Below, in pieces: positions 7,909 to 12,400 of a stretch of 12,400 bases of DNA; position 1 is the stretch's first letter, and each line of letters opens with the position of its first letter. Source of the DNA: JBHHYR01 sp046757585. GTDB lineage: Bacteria; Desulfobacterota; Binatia; HRBIN30. The DNA lies in NCBI GenBank assembly GCA_046757585.1, contig JBHHYR010000114.1:1-12400 (forward strand), given 5' to 3'. Both the position numbers and the translations under genes were made by a program. Under the pieces are notes generated by a model. It ran no database searches. It was not told the DNA's origin and saw nothing but the letters and a program-made list of their open reading frames with translations.

Positions 7909-9137
7909 GGCGTTGCCTCCGCAAATCCCTCTTCGATCAATGCCTGGTGCAGGACACGCACGGCCAGCTCGGCGTATTTCGCGTCGATCACCACCGACAC
8001 CTTGATTTCCGAGGTTGAGATCATTTGGATATTAATACCCTCTTTGGCGAGGACCTCAAACATCCGCGCCGCCACCCCAGCATGGCTGCGCATGCCGAGT
8101 CCGACGATAGACACCTTGGCCACATCCGTATCGCTCACCACACCGCCCGCCCCGATCTGGCCAGCCACGGCGCGCACCATCTCCAGCGCCTTCTCATGAT
8201 CCGTGCGCGCCACGGTAAATGTCAGGTCGGTGAACCCTTCTTCGCTGGCGTTCTGGATGATCATATCCACCACGATGCGCGCCTTGGCGATCGGGGTGAA
8301 GATCTTCGTCGCCAGGCCCGGGCGATCAGGGACACGCAGCAGCGTAATCTTCGCTTCATTGAGATCGAAGGCGACGCCTGACACCAGGACATCCTCCATA
8401 CTTGGATCCTCCTGCACCACCCACGTTCCCAGCTCATCCGAGAAACTGGAGCGCACGTGCACCGGGACGTGGTAGCGCTTGGCGAACTCCACCGAGCGGA
8501 TCTGCAACACCTTCGCGCCCAAGCTGGCCAGCTCCAGCATTTCGTCATACGAGATGCGCGCCAGCTTGCGGGCATTCGGGCAGACCCGCGGGTCCGTGGT
8601 GTAGACTCCGGACACGTCGGTGTAAATCTCACAGACCTCGGCTTTCAAGGCCGCCGCCGCGGCCACGGCGCTGGTATCGCTGCCGCCGCGGCCCAAGGTG
8701 GTGATATTCAGGCGGGCGTCCACTCCCTGAAATCCGGCCACCACTGCCACGCCGCGCTCTTTGACGACTGCCTTGATGGTCGCGGCGTCGATGCTCTTGA
8801 TACGCGCCCGACCAAACACGCCGTCGGTGGAAATACGCACTTGGTGGCCCAGCAGCGACCGTGCCGGAACGCCCATATCGACCAGGGCCATGGCCAGCAA
8901 GGCTGCCGACACCTGCTCGCCCGTTGCCAGCAGCGCATCGGCCTCGCGTGGGTCCGGTTGCGCGGCGAGTCTGCGGGCCAGCTGCAGGAGCCGATTGGTC
9001 TCGCCCGCCATTGCCGACACGACCACCACCACGTCGTTACCAGCCGCCCGCGCTGCGGCAATGCGCCGCGCCACCGCGCTCACCCGATCGATGCCCGCCA
9101 GCGAGGTCCCGCCATATTTCTGTACGATGAGCGCCAC
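7905..9137 (-). CDS. lysC: aspartate kinase with tandem ACT domains
   Basis: The 410-residue enzyme phosphorylates aspartate, the entry step to lysine, threonine, methionine and diaminopimelate. The kinase domain opens VQKYGGTSLAG (Lys7 to Ser12), followed by ATGEQ (Glu74), LGRGGSDTSA near residue 150 and YTDVSGVYTTDPR near 172. Two ACT domains follow from about residue 262: DRPGLATKIFTPIAKA and, from about 340, VSIVGLGMRSHAGVAARMF. These bind feedback inhibitors, usually lysine and/or threonine. The start is GTG 9137; the reading frame extends upstream but only as tsaE shadow. The tsaE stop is 4 nt away and AGG precedes the GTG. Length and layout match monofunctional alpha-type aspartokinases of the Bacillus and Corynebacterium kind, which also make a beta subunit from an internal start. 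Confidence 0.96.
   Translation of the reverse strand: MALIVQKYGGTSLAGIDRVSAVARRIAAARAAGNDVVVVVSAMAGETNRLLQLARRLAAQPDPREADALLATGEQVSAALLAMALVDMGVPARSLLGHQVRISTDGVFGRARIKSIDAATIKAVVKERGVAVVAGFQGVDARLNITTLGRGGSDTSAVAAAAALKAEVCEIYTDVSGVYTTDPRVCPNARKLARISYDEMLELASLGAKVLQIRSVEFAKRYHVPVHVRSSFSDELGTWVVQEDPSMEDVLVSGVAFDLNEAKITLLRVPDRPGLATKIFTPIAKARIVVDMIIQNASEEGFTDLTFTVARTDHEKALEMVRAVAGQIGAGGVVSDTDVAKVSIVGLGMRSHAGVAARMFEVLAKEGINIQMISTSEIKVSVVIDAKYAELAVRVLHQALIEEGFAEATP
8397..8413 (-). promoter_or_regulatory. lysC: internal ribosome binding site and ATG for a lysC beta subunit
   Basis: Inside lysC, on the coding strand, AGGAGG (8408-8413) stands 8 nt before an in-frame ATG (8399-8397, Met247 of the full protein). 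Translation from here would give a 164-residue protein beginning MEDVLVSGVAF and made only of the two ACT domains. The same place is used for the beta subunit in Corynebacterium and Bacillus lysC, giving alpha2beta2 enzymes. The site in this sequence is a better Shine-Dalgarno than the one before the lysC GTG. Use in vivo is inferred. Confidence 0.6.
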
Positions 9138-9141
9138 GAGC

Positions 9142-9666
9142 CTAACCGTTCCGAAGTTCCTCGACGAGCGCATGATAGCCTGGGCCACGGGCGCTGACCA
9201 CGAGGAGGCGCGTATTCGCTCCCACGAACGTGAAGTCGACGACCAGGCAGGGGGGGACCTCACCGAGGTGCTCGAACCACTCCACTACGCAGACGCCACG
9301 GCCGTACAGGTATTCGCGCAAGGCGAGTCTGTCCACGTCAGACGGATGCAGTCGGTAAAGGTCGACGTGATAGAGGGGTAAGCGGCCGCCGCTGTACTCG
9401 TTGATCAGGGTAAAGGTGGGGCTGTGCACTTTGCCCGCCGGGATCCCGAGTCCATCGGCCAGGCCGCGGCTGAAGACCGTCTTGCCCACCCCCAACTCGC
9501 CACGCAGTCCGATCAGCTCGCCGCCCTGCATGCGCCGTCCCAGCCGCACCCCGAGCATCCGGGTCTCGTCCTCGCCCGAGCTATGGACGGTGAGTTCCGT
9601 GCCGCCCTCTGCCGCATCATCCTGATCCGGGCCCCCTGGGGCCTGCCCGCTCGATGGGGACCGCAT
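9142..9666 (-). CDS. tsaE: tRNA t6A37 synthesis ATPase
   Basis: The 174-residue P-loop protein is the ATPase that resets the TsaB-TsaD complex during threonylcarbamoylation of A37 in ANN-decoding tRNAs. Its Walker A motif is GELGVGKT at residues 56-63. HSPTFTLINEY follows as the switch-like block, HVDLYRL at 100-106 is the Walker B region, and VEWFEHLGE at about 128 matches the family's conserved VEW. Compared with the usual length of about 150, there are some 22 extra N-terminal residues rich in Gly, Pro, Asp and Ser. ATG 9666 is taken as the start because it follows the nnr stop by one base (TGAGATG), which suggests coupling; no good Shine-Dalgarno is seen, and a start nearer residue 23 would fit the family better but lacks an ATG. 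It shares the t6A pathway with mtaB downstream. Confidence 0.93.
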   Translation of the reverse strand: MRSPSSGQAPGGPDQDDAAEGGTELTVHSSGEDETRMLGVRLGRRMQGGELIGLRGELGVGKTVFSRGLADGLGIPAGKVHSPTFTLINEYSGGRLPLYHVDLYRLHPSDVDRLALREYLYGRGVCVVEWFEHLGEVPPCLVVDFTFVGANTRLLVVSARGPGYHALVEELRNG

Positions 9667-9667
9667 C

Positions 9668-11314
9668 TCACTGCAGCCGCCGGCGCGCGGGCCGCGGGCT
9701 GGACGAGCTGCGGCGAGCGGCTTCCTTCACTGGTGTTTTCCTGGTCGCAGGCGAGGCGCCGGCGCGCGCCTGCGCCTGCAGCCGCGCCAGGCCAGCGGGA
9801 ACGCCGGCGATCACATCGGACGCCAGCAAGCCGAACTGGCCCGTCGTGGCCGCGACCTGGTCGGCCACTGCGCCGTGCAGGTAGACACCCAAACAGGCGG
9901 CCGCCGCCGGCGTGAGACCCTGCGCCAGGAGCCCGCCTAGGATGCCCGCCAGCGCATCGCCCATCCCGCCCGACGCCATACCGGGATTTCCGGTCGGATT
10001 GATCCAGGCGCTGCCATCGGCGGCAGCAATGACACTGCGGGCGCCCTTCAGCACCAGCGTACAGTCGTGCGCAGCCGCAAAGGTGCGCGCGGTAGCGACC
10101 CGGTCAGCCTGTACCGACGCGGCGTCACTACCCAGCAGGCGTGCCATTTCCCCCGGGTGCGGGGTCAGGAGCACTGCCGCCTGCGCCCCGTGGAGGATCT
10201 CGAGCTGGCGAGCGACGCAGGTCAGGGCATCGGCGTCCACCACCATGGGGAGCGCGATTTTCTCGATCAGAAAGCGGACCAGTTTGCCCGCGTCCTCATG
10301 CGTTCCGATACCCGGACCCACGACGATGGCACTTTTCCCTTCCACGAGCGCCCGCATCTGCAGTTCGTCGAAGCGCACCAATCCATCCGTGTCAGCGAGC
10401 AGGGCGGTCATGGCCTCCGGGATGCCCGAGGCCAGTACGGTGTTCAACGACGTGGGACCGGCGAGGGTCGTCAATCCCGCCCCGGCTCGGGCAGCCGCGT
10501 GCGTGGCCAGCAGCGCCGCACCGGTGCGGCCGCGCGACCCGGCAATGACCAGGACGTGGCCACACGTTCCTTTGTGCGCCTGAGCCGCCCTGCCGGGGAG
10601 CAGGCGTCCGGTCTGTGCGGCTTCCAGCAGCTGCGTGCGCGGCTGAACCTCCGCGACGGCTTCCACCGCCGTGCCGATATCCACGACGGCAAGCGTACCC
10701 ACATGTTCCACGCCGGGATACACGACCTGGCCGATTTTCGCGAAACCAAAAGTCGCCGTCACGTCAGCGTGGATCGCGACACGCAGCGGAGTGCCGCGAT
10801 CAGCGTCGAGACCGGATGGAATATCGACGGCGAATATCGGGACGCCACTGGCATTCATGAGCTCGATCAGGTCAGCGTAGCGTCCACCCACGGGGGCATT
10901 GAGGCCAGTCCCGAAGATCGCATCGACGAGCACCGTGGCATTGTCGAGCTTGCCGGCCAGCGCCGTCAGGTCGGCCCGCGAGGTGACTTCGGTGATCGGG
11001 GCACGGGTGCGGCGCAACGAAGCCAGCATCCGTGCGGCGTCGCCGCGCACGTCCTGCTGCGTGCCGAGCAGCACCACCTCGACGCGGGTGCCCAGCCGGC
11101 GCAGCGTGCGTGCGATCACGAATCCATCGCCACCATTGTTCCCTTTTCCCGCACAGACGAGCACACGCCCGCGCCGCACGCGTGGAAATCGTGCCAGGAG
11201 CACTCTGGCCGCTCCCCGGCCGGCACGTTCCATCAGCACGTGTCCGGGCGTGCCGTAGCGGTGGATCGTCAGCTCGTCGAGCCGGCGCATTTCCGCAGCG
11301 CTCACGACAATCAT
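9668..11314 (-). CDS. nnr: bifunctional NAD(P)HX epimerase and dehydratase
   Basis: The 548-residue fusion protein repairs hydrated NADH and NADPH. The N-terminal YjeF_N half (about 1-215) epimerises S and R forms and shows GKGNNGGDGFV (56-66), VDAIFGTGL and VDIPSGLDAD with Asp164. The C-terminal half (about 240-512) is the ribokinase-like ADP-dependent dehydratase, with HKGTCGHVLVIAGS, LTPHPGEMARLL at about 383 and NPGMASGGMGDALAGILGG at 443-461, including the catalytic Asp453. After the domain there is a tail of about 30 residues rich in Arg, Ala, Ser and Pro. The ATG at 11314 has AGGG a few bases upstream, and the protein then begins MIVVSAAEMRRLD as is normal. It is the first gene after the 300-bp spacer and is followed by tsaE one base after its stop. 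Confidence 0.96.
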   Translation of the reverse strand: MIVVSAAEMRRLDELTIHRYGTPGHVLMERAGRGAARVLLARFPRVRRGRVLVCAGKGNNGGDGFVIARTLRRLGTRVEVVLLGTQQDVRGDAARMLASLRRTRAPITEVTSRADLTALAGKLDNATVLVDAIFGTGLNAPVGGRYADLIELMNASGVPIFAVDIPSGLDADRGTPLRVAIHADVTATFGFAKIGQVVYPGVEHVGTLAVVDIGTAVEAVAEVQPRTQLLEAAQTGRLLPGRAAQAHKGTCGHVLVIAGSRGRTGAALLATHAAARAGAGLTTLAGPTSLNTVLASGIPEAMTALLADTDGLVRFDELQMRALVEGKSAIVVGPGIGTHEDAGKLVRFLIEKIALPMVVDADALTCVARQLEILHGAQAAVLLTPHPGEMARLLGSDAASVQADRVATARTFAAAHDCTLVLKGARSVIAAADGSAWINPTGNPGMASGGMGDALAGILGGLLAQGLTPAAAACLGVYLHGAVADQVAATTGQFGLLASDVIAGVPAGLARLQAQARAGASPATRKTPVKEAARRSSSSPRPARRRLQ

Positions 11315-11346
11315 GGAACCCTAGCTTAGCCTTGATCCGAAAATAA

Positions 11347-11375
11347 ATCGAAGATCGAACGGCAACTTCGGTCAA
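11347..11375 (-). promoter_or_regulatory. weak candidate promoter upstream of nnr
   Basis: On the - strand TTGACC (11375-11370) is followed after 17 nt by TTCGAT (11352-11347), with an AT-richer stretch (TTTATTTT) just after. The -35 match is good, the -10 match is poor. The site is suggested mainly by its position 33 bp before the nnr ATG, between the repeat element and the gene. Unproven. Confidence 0.2.
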
Positions 11376-11380
11376 GAACA

Positions 11381-11478
11381 CCTGGCCCTGCAACCAGGGG
11401 TCCCCTCCTTTCGCAAAGGAGGGGGGATTCGATGGCGCATCGCAAAATCCCCTCAATCCCCCTTTTTCAAAAGGGGGA
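11381..11478. repeat. palindromic interspersed repeat element
   Basis: Several palindromes are packed end to end. CCCCTCCTTT (11402-11411) pairs perfectly with AAAGGAGGGG (11415-11424) around a 3-nt loop. GGGGATTCGATG (11423-11434) pairs with CATCG and AATCCCC (11438-11442, 11446-11452) with a 3-nt bulge. TCCCCCTTTT (11457-11466) pairs with AAAAGGGGGA (11469-11478). A smaller CCCTG/CAGGG hairpin lies at 11386-11399. Read on the - strand in one frame, it gives the motifs PPFEKGGLRGF and NPPSFAKGG, the kind of spurious peptide I recall from widespread bacterial repeats of this type. It carries no T-run that would make it a good terminator in either direction. Probably a non-coding MITE- or REP-like element. 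Confidence 0.72.
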
Positions 11479-11614
11479 AGCTCAGCCGCTGAAACGGCCG
11501 TGTTCAGAAGGCCCAGATGTGGGTAAAGATCAGTTGACAAAGGGGGAGGCAGCAATAAAGGCGTGCGCCGCCGTGGCGTGTGCTCGTGCAGCGCTGTGAC
11601 CGCCTGGCCGCTCG
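11479..11614. other. remaining non-coding spacer between pdxJ and the repeat
   Basis: Together with the repeat and 11315-11380 this makes a 300-bp gap, the largest in the - strand gene block. It contains a short piece resembling the repeat arm (ACAAAGGGGGAGGC, 11537-11550). I see no gene, no tRNA and no convincing terminator for pdxJ. In particular there is no trace of acpS, the gene commonly found between pdxJ and nnr. Confidence 0.5.
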
Positions 11615-12343
11615 TCAGCAGCTGCGGGCGGCGAGCAGGAGCGCCTTCATGCGGCGCACCGCCTGCTCGAGCCCAAGGAACAGGGCGTCGGCGACGATGC
11701 TGTGGCCGATGTTCAGTTCGTTGATGGCCGGGATCGCCGCAATCGGCGCGACATTGTCGCGGGTCAGGCCGTGGCCGGCGTTGACGATCAACCCGGCGGC
11801 CTGGGCGGAGCGTGCAGCCGTCTGGACACGCTCGAGTTCCCCGCGGCGCGCCTGCGGTGTCCTAGCGGCAGCGTAGGCACCCGTATGGATCTCGATCGCG
11901 TCCGCGTGCAGGCGCTGCGCAGCCTGAATCTGGTGCGCCTCGGGGTCGATAAACAAGCTCACGCGGATCCCAGCAGCGCGGAGCTGCTCCACCACGGGCG
12001 CCAGGGCCGGCAGCTGCCCCGCCACGTCGAGCCCGCCTTCGGTGGTCAACTCTTCCCGCCGCTCCGGCACCAGGCAGACATCACACGGCCGCACCGTGCA
12101 GGCCTTACCAACCATTTCATCCGTCGCGGCCATTTCGAGATTCAACTTCGTGCGGACACCCCGGCGCAACGCATCGACGTCCCGATCCTGAATGTGGCGT
12201 CGATCCTCGCGCAGATGGACAGTGATCCCGTCCGCCCCACCACGTTCGGCCGCCTGCGCCGCGGCTAGCACATCCGGGTACGTGGTCCGCCGTACCTGCC
12301 GAATCGTGGCAACGTGGTCGATGTTGACGCCCAGTTTCACCAT
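11615..12343 (-). CDS. pdxJ: pyridoxine 5'-phosphate synthase
   Basis: The 242-residue TIM-barrel enzyme joins 3-amino-2-oxopropyl phosphate and 1-deoxyxylulose 5-phosphate to make pyridoxine phosphate, the last ring-forming step of the DXP-dependent vitamin B6 pathway. It has VNIDHVATIRQ at the start, ITVHLREDRRHI with His43, NLEMAAT with Glu70, EIHTGAYA and NAGHGLTRDN with His191. These residues match the E. coli catalytic His45, Glu72 and His193 at a constant offset of two. LNIGHSIVADALF gives the phosphate-binding end of the barrel. The ATG at 12343 has AGGAGG (12354-12359) 10 nt upstream, overlapping a TGA at 12359-12361 that could end an upstream gene. The 57 bp to the window edge also hold a hairpin (12376-12398) of unknown meaning. 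PLP from this pathway serves the desulfurase encoded downstream. Confidence 0.96.
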   Translation of the reverse strand: MVKLGVNIDHVATIRQVRRTTYPDVLAAAQAAERGGADGITVHLREDRRHIQDRDVDALRRGVRTKLNLEMAATDEMVGKACTVRPCDVCLVPERREELTTEGGLDVAGQLPALAPVVEQLRAAGIRVSLFIDPEAHQIQAAQRLHADAIEIHTGAYAAARTPQARRGELERVQTAARSAQAAGLIVNAGHGLTRDNVAPIAAIPAINELNIGHSIVADALFLGLEQAVRRMKALLLAARSC

Positions 12344-12400
12344 ACCAACTCAACCTCCTCACACCGGCTGCTGGAAGACCGTGCTCCGGCAGCGGTCTAG

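Noticed and set aside
10067..11329. 420-residue + strand frame opposite nnr
   Set aside because: Antisense shadow; nnr has all motifs of both domains.
10872..11555. - strand frame running through the palindromic repeat into nnr
   Set aside because: Its N-terminal part only translates the repeat and the rest is nnr out of frame.
11534..11562. TTGACA on the + strand in the pdxJ-nnr spacer
   Set aside because: No acceptable -10 hexamer at the right distance and no + strand gene downstream.
11479..11614. Possible small RNA or pdxJ terminator in the spacer
   Set aside because: Only short GC-rich inverted repeats of about 4 bp; no U-tract or recognisable RNA fold.
12376..12398. Hairpin AGACCG-TGC with a TCCG loop upstream of pdxJ
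   Set aside because: No T-run, a one-base bulge, and it may lie within the end of an upstream gene cut by the window; too little sequence to call a terminator or leader element.

Overview
The window is GC-rich (by eye, not computed), densely coding and almost entirely chromosomal housekeeping DNA. The protein families and gene order (pdxJ, nnr, tsaE, lysC, cimA, then cysteine desulfurase, mnmA, mtaB, rnc) suggest a deltaproteobacterium-like lineage in the broad sense (Desulfobacterota, Myxococcota or Binatota type). That placement is an inference from recalled gene order, not from a marker phylogeny.

Layout. At the left edge, on the + strand, lie the 3' end of an OmpA-type peptidoglycan-anchoring protein and a complete exported DUF1329 protein, both of the cell envelope. 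A strong palindromic terminator sits in the short convergent gap at 1823-1930. Everything else is on the - strand and is read right to left: pdxJ (vitamin B6), a 300-bp spacer with a palindromic repeat element, nnr (NAD(P)HX repair), tsaE (t6A synthesis), lysC (aspartokinase with a likely internal start for a beta subunit), cimA (citramalate synthase), an IscS/NifS-type cysteine desulfurase, mnmA (tRNA 2-thiolation), mtaB (tRNA methylthiolation) and rnc (RNase III). From nnr to rnc most junctions are overlaps of 4 or 8 nt or gaps of 1 to 4 nt; only the cimA to desulfurase junction is wider (71 nt). Nnr to rnc is therefore probably one transcription unit with translational coupling.

How the genes work together. 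One half modifies tRNA anticodon loops. The desulfurase and MnmA make 2-thiouridine at position 34. TsaE helps make t6A37, and MtaB methylthiolates that same t6A37. The pathways meet on tRNA-Lys(UUU). The other half is biosynthetic: LysC feeds the aspartate family (Lys, Thr, Met, Ile), CimA gives a threonine-independent route to isoleucine, and PdxJ makes the PLP that the desulfurase and many aminotransferases use. Nnr repairs damaged NAD(P)H.

I found no phage, CRISPR, toxin-antitoxin or other clearly novel system. The points most worth checking are the alanine at the usual Asp114 metal-ligand position of RNase III, the lysC internal start with a perfect Shine-Dalgarno, and the palindromic repeat that occupies the place where acpS is commonly found.
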